A stretch of DNA of 5,326 nt from an uncultured Oscillochloris sp. (GTDB lineage Bacteria; Chloroflexota; Chloroflexia; Chloroflexales; Chloroflexaceae): NCBI GenBank assembly GCA_903877945.1, contig CAIRFY010000079.1:1-5326 (forward strand), in the 5' to 3' direction. Positions within the stretch are counted from its first letter, which is position 1. Every line of letters starts with the position of its first letter. Of this stretch, positions 1-5,326 are shown in pieces. The translations under genes were made by a program, and so were the position numbers. The notes under the pieces are model-generated. The model did no database searches. It saw nothing but the letters and a program-made list of their open reading frames with translations, and was not told where the DNA came from.

Positions 1-33
1 CCCCGTGAGGGAGAGGGGCAGGGGGTGAGGGTC
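1..33. repeat. Palindromic intergenic repeat, left copy, cut by the window start
   Basis: CCCC followed by the GTG loop (5-7) and a 26-base arm (8-33) that is the exact reverse complement of 5284-5309. The GTG loop reads the same way on the plus strand in both copies, so despite the palindrome the two units are in the same orientation. The base before the loop is C here and T in the right copy, so the two copies are not identical. The window edge removes most of the first arm. Confidence 0.85.
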
Positions 34-78
34 GCACAGAACGGTAAAGTACATGTGCCAATCCTGAAACCATGTCTT

Positions 79-195
79 GGCGACTAACGTCGCCTCACAG
101 GGGCCGCTGGCTGGCCGCCCGCCTGCGCGGGCGGACTCCGCGTCGGCGCAGGCCGACGCCCAGCCGTAGGCTCCCCAGCGGCGACTTCAGTCGCC
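79..195. repeat. Compound GC-rich multi-hairpin intergenic element
   Basis: Four inverted repeats lie in sequence: GGCGAC/GTCGCC (79-84 with 89-94), CCGCCCGC/GCGGGCGG (115-122 with 127-134), GCGTCGG/CCGACGC (140-146 with 153-159) and GGCGACT/AGTCGCC (180-186 with 189-195). An outer pair, CCGCTGG (104-110) with CCAGCGG (175-181), encloses the two middle hairpins. The two end hairpins are near copies of each other and could mark the element's termini. The element starts 33 bp past the kinase stop codon, so it would be the 3' end of the operon transcript and may stabilise or end it. I see no coding sequence. It most resembles a non-autonomous palindromic repeat. Confidence 0.65.
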
Positions 196-227
196 CGCCG
201 GAGGGGAAAGCAAGGGCGGTCGTTCCG

Positions 228-2075
228 CTATGCCACATTTTGGAGCGACGCGGGCAGCAGCGCGGTGAGTGTCGTCAGCAGGTTGCGCAGGTTTGCTGGC
301 TTCGTGAGGTAGATGTTTGCCCCCGCCTCTAGGCAGCGCTCCCGGTCGCCCGCCATCGCCTGTGCGGTCAGCACGATGATCGGCACATCGGCGATAGCGG
401 CGCTCTCTCGGATGCGCCGGATGGTCGTGATCCCGTCCATCCCCGGCATTTGGATGTCAAGGATCATCGCGTCTGGCCGGTGCGCGTTGACCAGGGCCAG
501 CACATCCTCACCGGTTTGCGCGGTCAGCACCTGATAGCCGTAGACGCTGAGCAGATCTGTATAGAGGCTCAGCGTTGGCTCGTGGTCGTCAGCCACCACC
601 ACATGTGGCGACCGCACCCAGGTGGGGATGGATACCACGGACGCCACGGACGCTACGGACGCCACGGGCACGACGTTCTCGCTTGCCGACCAAGGCAGGT
701 TGATGGTGAACCGGCTTCCCCGTCCGGGGGCGCTTACGACGTGGACACTACCGCCATGCAGCGCCACGAGCCGCTGTACCAGTGCCAACCCCAGCCCGAC
801 TCCCCCGTATTGCCGTGCAAGGCGTGCGTCTGCCTGGATAAACGGCTCGAAGATTCGCCCCTGATCCTCCAGCGCGATACCAATTCCGTTGTCCCATACG
901 CTGAACTGGATGTGCTCCTGGATGGCATCGGTGATCACCTCCAAGACGACCGACCCGCCCGCCGGGGTAAATTTCACCGCATTATTGAGTAGGTTGACCA
1001 GGATTTGTGTGAGCCGACGATCATCGGCATACAGCCCGACGATTCCCGGCACGATCATACAGTTCATCTGGATGCCCTTGGCACGAGCGACTGGCTCAAC
1101 CATCAGCATGGACATCTGACAGATGATGTCAACATCAATGGGCTGGAGTTCCAGGGTTTCCCGGCCCACCGCAATGCGGGCGAGGTCAAGGATGTCAGAG
1201 AGCAACGCGAGCAGATGCTGTCCGCTCTGTGTGATCGTATCCAGCGCCTTATGCTGTGGCTCTGCGAGGGGGCCGTAGATCTCCTCGGTGAGCGCCTCGC
1301 TCAGACTCAGGACGATGCTCAGGGGCGTGCGCAGTTCGTGACTCATCATGGCCAGGAACTCATCTTTGAGCCGTAGCGCCCGCTCCAGTTCGGCGTTTGT
1401 GCTGCGCAGGTGTTCTTCACTGACCCGGAGCGCGGCTGTTCGCTCATTCACGCGTTGTTCGAGCGTGGTGTTGAGTTCACGGACGACGTCCTCCGCACGA
1501 ACCCGTGCAGTGATGTCGCTCATCACCACACGATACACCGTCGTTTCGGTGGTTGCCCCCGGCACCATCATCGTCTCCAGCCGCACCCAGAACGGGGTCT
1601 GATCATGCCGCAGCATGCGCAGTTCGCACACCTGTGCCCGTCCCCCTGGCACCAGCTTTCGGCGGTAGAGATAGTAGTGATCCTGGTCGTCTGGAGCCAC
1701 AAAGAGGGCCAGCGATTGCTGGAGCAGGGCGCTACGCGGCACGCCCAGCAACGTTGAGGTGGTGATATTCGCTTCCTGAATCACCCCCTGGGCACTCAGC
1801 ATGATGTAACTGACCGGGGCTAGGTTATAGAGGTCAAAATAACGGGCGCGAGCAAGTTCCAGTTCTTCCTGAATGCGATGCAACTCCTCATTTTGTAACT
1901 CTAGCTCGATCTGATGCACCTGTAGCTCATGAAACAGATGCTCACGCTCCTCGGGCGAGCGCGCCATCGTTGCCGCAGGGGTTGCCGCCGCAATCATGGC
2001 CTCGGCCCGCCGACGCATGGCCGAGGCCGCGCTCATACGGGTGGCGGCGGTGCTATCGTCATCACCGGTTCCCAT
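228..2075 (-). CDS. PAS-domain hybrid sensor histidine kinase with C-terminal receiver
   Basis: This is a 615-residue soluble hybrid kinase without membrane segments. Residues 1-40 are Ala/Arg-rich. Residues 41-78 form a coiled coil (HELQVHQIELELQNEEL) of the type found in kinases associated with CheB-CheR proteins. Residues 79-192 are a PAS domain (YFDLYNLAPVSYI to VMSDITARVRAE). A second helix (200-235) leads to HisKA with the H-box MMSHELRTP, phospho-acceptor His246. The HATPase has the N-box NLLNNAVKFT (361-370), G1 WDNGIGI (394-400), F-box IFEPF (408-412) and G2 GGVGLGL (424-430, Val where Thr or Ser is commoner). A Val-Ala-Ser linker (469-481) joins a receiver (490-607) with Asp496/Asp497, phospho-acceptor Asp540 in ILDIQMPGMDG, Thr570 and Lys592. 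All catalytic positions look intact. The ATG at 2075 lies inside the end of the upstream CheB-CheR gene, four bases after GAGGGA, which supports this start; later in-frame Met codons (14, 20) have no such support. No HPt or output domain is present, so the next phosphorelay partner must be encoded elsewhere. Confidence 0.96.
   Translation of the reverse strand: MGTGDDDSTAATRMSAASAMRRRAEAMIAAATPAATMARSPEEREHLFHELQVHQIELELQNEELHRIQEELELARARYFDLYNLAPVSYIMLSAQGVIQEANITTSTLLGVPRSALLQQSLALFVAPDDQDHYYLYRRKLVPGGRAQVCELRMLRHDQTPFWVRLETMMVPGATTETTVYRVVMSDITARVRAEDVVRELNTTLEQRVNERTAALRVSEEHLRSTNAELERALRLKDEFLAMMSHELRTPLSIVLSLSEALTEEIYGPLAEPQHKALDTITQSGQHLLALLSDILDLARIAVGRETLELQPIDVDIICQMSMLMVEPVARAKGIQMNCMIVPGIVGLYADDRRLTQILVNLLNNAVKFTPAGGSVVLEVITDAIQEHIQFSVWDNGIGIALEDQGRIFEPFIQADARLARQYGGVGLGLALVQRLVALHGGSVHVVSAPGRGSRFTINLPWSASENVVPVASVASVASVVSIPTWVRSPHVVVADDHEPTLSLYTDLLSVYGYQVLTAQTGEDVLALVNAHRPDAMILDIQMPGMDGITTIRRIRESAAIADVPIIVLTAQAMAGDRERCLEAGANIYLTKPANLRNLLTTLTALLPASLQNVA
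635..670. repeat. 9-bp tandem repeat, about four units, inside the kinase gene
   Basis: CCACGGACG at 635-643 and 644-652, CTACGGACG at 653-661 and CCACGGGCA at 662-670. The unit is a multiple of three, so copy changes keep frame. It encodes the Val-Ala-Ser repeats (VASVASVASVV) between the ATPase domain and the receiver, consistent with a flexible linker that can change length by slippage. Confidence 0.8.
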
Positions 2076-5000
2076 CTTGTCCCTCGTTTGCGGGTTCCAA
2101 TGAAGGCTCCTCCGTCCTATCGAGATCCGCGTCTTTCGTGTGCTTGCGCACAGTACGTGCGCGGAATATCATGAGCAAAACCGGCTCCGAATCAAGATCA
2201 AACTCCTCGACCGATAAGCGCACCTTGCGACGGTCGCCCGATGCGTGCCAGATCTCTAGATCCATGTTCTTCACAGATCCGTGTGCATGCACCTGCGTAA
2301 TCACCCGATGCCAGTCGGCCGGGTTGACAAAGAACCCTGGATCTTGCGCACTGCGCCCAAGCGTGGCCTGCCGACGTGCGCCCGATAGAGTCTCCCAGTG
2401 TATATTCACATCGAGGATAACCCCATCAGAGCGGCGGCTCACCACCAACCCATCAGGGATCACCTGAAAAATGTTGGCAAACTTCATCTCACTACGGCGC
2501 AACGCCGCCTCGATCTGCTTGCGCTGGGTAATATCAATGAAAGTCAGCACCGCACCCTCGATCATCTGCTCCAGGGTGCGATAGGGCCGGATTCGCATCA
2601 GGTACCAGCCTCCGGCCCGGGTTTGCACCTCCGCCTCCTTCGGTACCAAGGTGTCCAGCACCTCCCGCACATCCTCCACGAGGTGGGGATAGTTCACCAG
2701 ATTGGAGGCAATATCGCTGATGGGCCGACCGACATCGGGCATGATCAGGTTGACCACCGAGGTAATCATCGGGGTGAAGCGTGCGATCCGCAGGTTCATA
2801 TCGATAAAGAGCGTACCCACCCCGGTACCGGCCAGCAGATTATTCATGTCGTTATTGACCCGCGAGAGGTCAAGAACCTTGGCTTGCATCTCGGCATTTA
2901 CCGTGGTCAGTTCCTCATTGATCGACTGGAGTTCCTCTTTCGAGGTCTCTAGCTCTTCATTGGTCGATTGAAACTCTTCGTTGAGTGACTGGAGCTCCTC
3001 ATTGGACGACATGAGTTCTTCATTGGTGGACTCCATCTCTTCAAGGGTCGTCTGAATGTACGCTTCTTTGGTCTGTAGCTCATGTTCAAGTGTGGCGACC
3101 TGCCCGTCGTGATCCGTCTTCAGCAGCGGAATACCCGCGACGACCGGCGGCACCAGGGACAAACTGGTTGTCGGTACCTCCTCTATTACCACCATAAATA
3201 TATCGGGTGTCGCCATACCCCCCGGAGCGGCCGTCACGGGCCGCACCGTCAGATTGACCATAATGAAGGCATCGTTGGTGCGTACCCGCAGCCCCGAGGC
3301 GCGCACGATCTCGTGCTGGACAACAGCCCGATGCAGGGCCGTGGTCAGCGCTCGCTGGAGCCCCTCGCGGGCCATCGCGAGGATATTCATCATCGCATCG
3401 CCGGGAGCGGGCTGGAGATAGGAGCCGCTCCATCCGATAATGTGCAGGATATCGCCGCGCCCGTTCACCAAGATGCCGACCGGGTCGTAGTGCGCCAACA
3501 GCGCCCGCTCAGCTAGCCCACGCAGATTGGTCGTACTAACGCCCTGACTGATTTCGCGCCGTGGTGAGTGGGGGGGCTCACTGCTGGAAGCCACCGAGTC
3601 GAAGCCACTCAGCACGATCCGGGCGAGGTTGGAGGTAGTTTCCTGGTAAAGATAGATCTTCGCCTTGCGATCCAGCGGGGCGAAGAGCGACGTGAACTCT
3701 CCGATTGATTCGGAGGTACCCAGGAATAGCACGCCCGTTGGGTTCAGCGCATAGTGAAACAGAGGCATGATCCTCCGTTGCAGATCCGAGTTTAAATAGA
3801 TCAACAGGTTACGACAGCTGATCAGATCTAGCTTCGAGAAGGGCGGATCCTTGATCACGTCCTGTACCGAAAATACGATCATATCGCGGATAGACTTGTG
3901 GATGCGATAGCTTTCACCATCGGGGGATAGGACGAAAAAGCGCGCCAGTCGCTCGGGCGTGACATCGGCCGCAATGCTGGCAAAAAAGATCCCGCTGCGG
4001 GCATGGTCAATTGCCCGCGAGTCGATATCCGTCGCAAAGATCTGCACCTTTATCGGTTGGTGTAACACATCCAGATACTCTTGGATCAGGATGGCAATCG
4101 AGTACGCCTCCTCGCCGGTGGAGCAGCCGCACACCCACACCCGCACCATGCGCTTGTTCGCAGGCGTGACAAAAAGACACGGGATCACCTGGGACTCCAG
4201 GACGGCGAATGCCTCCGGGTCACGAAAAAAGTGGGTCACGCCAATCAAGAGATCGTGAAACAGCGCATCAACCTCGGTCGGCTGCTGCTGGAGATACGGG
4301 AGGTACTCATTCGCACGATCAATCTGATGCAGGGCCATGCGCCGCTGGATGCGACGAATCAGGGTATTCTCTTTGTACTGCGAGAAGTCGTGGCCGATCT
4401 GGGCACGCAGCACATCACAGATTTTTCTCAGCGTATCTACGGAGTCTATCGCGCTCAGCAGCGGAGAGGTGATCGGGTGCAGTTGGGTGCCAAAGCTGTG
4501 AGCAACATACGCGACGATCTGAGCCGACATGTCGACCGGCTCCAGCACATAGTCAGCCAAACCGGTTGCAATAACGCTACGGGGCATACCATCGTACTCG
4601 GTGCTTTCGGGATTCTGCGCCATCACCATGCCGCCCTCACCCTTGACTGCGCGCACCCCCAGTGTGCCATCGCTACCCGTGCCGGAGAGGACAACGCAGA
4701 TCGCCCGCTCGTGCAGATCTTGTGCCAGGGAGCGGAAGAAAAAATCAATCGGCAGGCGCATACCGCGTGGTGCGCTTGGCGCGACCAGATGGAGGATCCC
4801 GTTCTTCAAGGCCATATCGCAGTTGGGCGGGATGATGTAGGTGCAGTTGGGCTGCACCAGCATCCCGTCCTCAACCTCATAGACCTGCATGTGCGTATAG
4901 CGCCGGACGAGGTCGCTCAGAATGCTCTTGTGGTCTGGGGCAAGGTGCTGCACCAGCACAAACGCGATATTGGGATCGGGCGTGGTGAGCATGGCCGAGA

Positions 5001-5169
5001 AGAATGCCTCGAAGGCCGCCAGCCCACCGGCTGATGCACCAATGCCCACAATCGGAAAGCGCCCATCCGCGAGGGTCGCTGGGTCGTCGGCCCCGACAAC
5101 CGGCGCATCCGGGGGTGTCTCCTGCGGGTCGTCCACAGGAGGTGGGGGGGAGTGTGCAGGATCTGTCAT
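2062..5169 (-). CDS. CheB-CheR fusion protein with PAS-like domains and heptad coiled coil, no kinase domain
   Basis: This is a 1035-residue cytoplasmic signalling protein with no signal peptide or membrane segment. Residues 1-37 are Pro/Asp-rich and probably disordered. Residues 38-225 form a CheB methylesterase (glutamyl methyl ester hydrolysis) with the complete triad: Ser46 in GIGASAGG, His75 in VQHLAPDH and Asp167 in GTGSDGT. The usual N-terminal receiver of CheB is absent, as is normal in these fusions. Residues 243-510 form a CheR SAM-dependent glutamate methyltransferase: N-terminal helices with QYKENTLIRRIQRRM, then FFRDPEAF, the SAM loop GCSTGEEAY (348-356), ATDID (379-383) and CRNLLIYL (452-459). 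Residues about 545-665 are PAS-like, 685-778 a coiled coil of seven-residue repeats, 775-885 PAS-like ending in FIDITQRKQIE, and 892-1008 a final PAS. The start at 5169 has a Shine-Dalgarno sequence 9 nt upstream. It is the first gene of a pair overlapping by 14 nt. The family call is firm; substrate and stimulus are unknown. Confidence 0.96.
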   Translation of the reverse strand: MTDPAHSPPPPVDDPQETPPDAPVVGADDPATLADGRFPIVGIGASAGGLAAFEAFFSAMLTTPDPNIAFVLVQHLAPDHKSILSDLVRRYTHMQVYEVEDGMLVQPNCTYIIPPNCDMALKNGILHLVAPSAPRGMRLPIDFFFRSLAQDLHERAICVVLSGTGSDGTLGVRAVKGEGGMVMAQNPESTEYDGMPRSVIATGLADYVLEPVDMSAQIVAYVAHSFGTQLHPITSPLLSAIDSVDTLRKICDVLRAQIGHDFSQYKENTLIRRIQRRMALHQIDRANEYLPYLQQQPTEVDALFHDLLIGVTHFFRDPEAFAVLESQVIPCLFVTPANKRMVRVWVCGCSTGEEAYSIAILIQEYLDVLHQPIKVQIFATDIDSRAIDHARSGIFFASIAADVTPERLARFFVLSPDGESYRIHKSIRDMIVFSVQDVIKDPPFSKLDLISCRNLLIYLNSDLQRRIMPLFHYALNPTGVLFLGTSESIGEFTSLFAPLDRKAKIYLYQETTSNLARIVLSGFDSVASSSEPPHSPRREISQGVSTTNLRGLAERALLAHYDPVGILVNGRGDILHIIGWSGSYLQPAPGDAMMNILAMAREGLQRALTTALHRAVVQHEIVRASGLRVRTNDAFIMVNLTVRPVTAAPGGMATPDIFMVVIEEVPTTSLSLVPPVVAGIPLLKTDHDGQVATLEHELQTKEAYIQTTLEEMESTNEELMSSNEELQSLNEEFQSTNEELETSKEELQSINEELTTVNAEMQAKVLDLSRVNNDMNNLLAGTGVGTLFIDMNLRIARFTPMITSVVNLIMPDVGRPISDIASNLVNYPHLVEDVREVLDTLVPKEAEVQTRAGGWYLMRIRPYRTLEQMIEGAVLTFIDITQRKQIEAALRRSEMKFANIFQVIPDGLVVSRRSDGVILDVNIHWETLSGARRQATLGRSAQDPGFFVNPADWHRVITQVHAHGSVKNMDLEIWHASGDRRKVRLSVEEFDLDSEPVLLMIFRARTVRKHTKDADLDRTEEPSLEPANEGQDGNR
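2080..2085 (-). promoter_or_regulatory. Shine-Dalgarno sequence of the kinase gene, inside the upstream coding region
   Basis: On the minus strand GAGGGA is followed by four bases (CAAG) and the kinase ATG at 2075-2073. It lies within codons for the last residues of the CheB-CheR protein (EGQDGNR), whose TGA is at 2064-2062. Strong complementarity to 16S rRNA plus the 14-nt overlap imply translational coupling, which keeps the two proteins in a fixed ratio. Confidence 0.8.
2872..3039 (-). repeat. 21-bp periodic repeat encoding heptads of the coiled coil
   Basis: Residues 711-766 of the CheB-CheR protein are about eight consecutive heptads of the pattern S-x-N-E-E-L-x. The DNA shows a matching imperfect 21-bp period (CATTGG or CATTGA-like motifs on the plus strand). 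Codons vary between units, so the protein pattern is conserved better than the DNA. It would form a long parallel dimeric coiled coil joining two PAS-like domains. Confidence 0.85.
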
Positions 5170-5178
5170 GGTTGGAAA

Positions 5179-5184
5179 CCTTTC
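5179..5184 (-). promoter_or_regulatory. Shine-Dalgarno sequence of the CheB-CheR gene
   Basis: GAAAGG on the minus strand, nine bases before the ATG at 5169. The match is moderate (AAAGG rather than GGAGG). The spacing supports the chosen start, and no competing in-frame ATG lies nearby. The nine to eleven bases before the ATG form a small GGTT-TCC-AACC inverted repeat (5170-5180), which could partly fold over the initiation region. Confidence 0.6.
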
Positions 5185-5210
5185 GCCCCAGCGATAGAAA
5201 ATATACGAGA

Positions 5211-5216
5211 ATTATA
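5211..5216 (-). promoter_or_regulatory. -10 box (TATAAT) of the probable operon promoter
   Basis: The minus strand reads GCGGTATAATTCTCG, a perfect sigma-70-type -10 hexamer, predicting transcription start near 5204 and an untranslated leader of about 35 nt. No good -35 box lies at 16-18 bp: those positions hold the C-rich CCCTTG/CCCCTT, and TTGCTC is only 13 bp away. There is no TGn extended -10. The promoter may therefore need an activator or be weak. It would drive both genes. Confidence 0.55.
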
Positions 5217-5228
5217 CCGCGTTTGTAG

Positions 5229-5273
5229 TGAGCAAGGGGGTATGCGCCAGGGCTGATGTCAGGGCATGAGCAA
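5229..5273 (-). promoter_or_regulatory. Upstream region with short direct repeats, possible regulator site
   Basis: Plus-strand TGAGCAA occurs at 5229-5235 and 5267-5273. Between these, CAGGGC occurs twice, at 5248-5253 and 5260-5265, 12 bp apart start to start. The motifs sit about 15-60 bp upstream of the -10 box, where an activator could bind and compensate for the poor -35 region. The repeats are short and could be chance. Confidence 0.2.
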
Positions 5274-5283
5274 AGTCAGATCC

Positions 5284-5326
5284 GACCCTCACCCCCTGCC
5301 CCTCTCCCTGTGAGGGAGAGGGGCAG
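5284..5326. repeat. Palindromic intergenic repeat, right copy, cut by the window end
   Basis: A 26-base pyrimidine-rich arm (5284-5309, beginning GACCCTCACCCCC) is followed by a GTG loop (5310-5312) and the first 14 bases of the complementary arm (5313-5326). The 14 bases visible on each side pair perfectly (CTGCCCCTCTCCCT with AGGGAGAGGGGCAG). The left window edge carries the matching second arm, so the full unit is about 55 bp. Such a unit can form a strong hairpin in RNA or a cruciform in DNA. It looks like a dispersed palindromic element, familiar in type from Chloroflexota genomes (inference). Confidence 0.85.

Noticed and set aside
180..195. Intrinsic transcription terminator after the kinase gene
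   Set aside because: The hairpin GGCGACT/AGTCGCC is stable, but on the minus strand it is followed by GCTGGGG rather than a T-run, so it does not meet the usual pattern. It is kept only as part of the repeat element.
72..332. Plus-strand open frame through the left non-coding flank
   Set aside because: It runs through the multi-hairpin repeat and into the kinase 3' end; the Arg/Pro-rich translation is what GC-rich palindromes give, and no Shine-Dalgarno sequence precedes it.
450..992. Plus-strand open frame of 180 codons
   Set aside because: It is antisense to the kinase ATPase and receiver coding region, and its repetitive Gly-Arg-His stretch is simply the 9-bp linker repeat read on the wrong strand.
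2872..3039. CRISPR-like or minisatellite array
   Set aside because: The 21-bp periodicity lies in frame within a confident coding sequence and reflects protein heptads; there are no spacers or conserved repeat sequence at DNA level.
3086..3433. Minus-strand open frame of 115 codons in a second frame
   Set aside because: It overlaps the PAS-like region of the CheB-CheR gene in another frame, and its Arg/Gly/Ala-rich translation has no recognisable motif. The main frame is continuous here, so there is no frameshift to explain.
4081..5034. Long plus-strand open frame of 317 codons
   Set aside because: It lies entirely antisense to the CheB and early CheR coding region, has a low-complexity His/Arg/Gln-rich translation with no recognisable fold, and is explained by GC-rich codon use of the true gene.
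1..5326. Circular molecule with overlapping ends
   Set aside because: The ends share GTGAGGGAGAGGGGCAG (5-21 and 5310-5326), but the base before it differs (C versus T) and the sequence is part of a palindromic repeat, so shared ends are better explained by two repeat copies. No replication or mobilisation gene is present.

Overview
The window holds one two-gene signalling operon, read entirely on the minus strand, between short non-coding flanks that carry palindromic repeats. The DNA is moderately GC-rich. The palindromic family 'CCCTCACCCCCTGCCCCTCTCCCT' and the multi-hairpin GC-rich intergenic element resemble dispersed repeats I associate with filamentous anoxygenic phototrophs and relatives in the Chloroflexota (Chloroflexales such as Oscillochloris, Chloroflexus or Roseiflexus). 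This placement is a recollection-based inference, not a database result. Both window edges lie inside copies of the same repeat, as expected of a draft or metagenomic contig that broke at repeats.

Layout, in transcription order from the right: 5284-5326 is a near-complete palindromic repeat. 5170-5283 is the upstream region, with a perfect TATAAT -10 box, short direct repeats and a Shine-Dalgarno sequence. 5169-2062 encodes a 1035-residue CheB-CheR fusion followed by PAS-like and coiled-coil segments, with no kinase domain. 2075-228 encodes a 615-residue PAS hybrid histidine kinase with a C-terminal receiver. Its ATG lies inside the last codons of the first gene (14-nt overlap) behind a good Shine-Dalgarno sequence, so translation is probably coupled. 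227-34 is non-coding and contains a compound GC-rich hairpin element (79-195). 1-33 is the other copy of the palindromic repeat, cut by the window edge.

How the genes may work together: the first protein combines intact methylesterase (Ser46/His75/Asp167) and SAM-dependent glutamate methyltransferase modules with PAS sensors joined by a strongly periodic coiled coil. The second has all the residues needed for autophosphorylation (His246) and intramolecular or intermolecular phosphotransfer (Asp540). CheB-CheR-PAS proteins are often fused to, or encoded beside, such kinases, so here the usual fusion appears as two co-translated proteins. No methyl-accepting chemoreceptor, CheA, CheW, HPt protein or DNA-binding response regulator is in the window, so the methylation substrate and the output are unknown. 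The most testable idea is that the Glu-Glu pairs in the protein's own heptad-repeat coiled coil are the methylation substrate.
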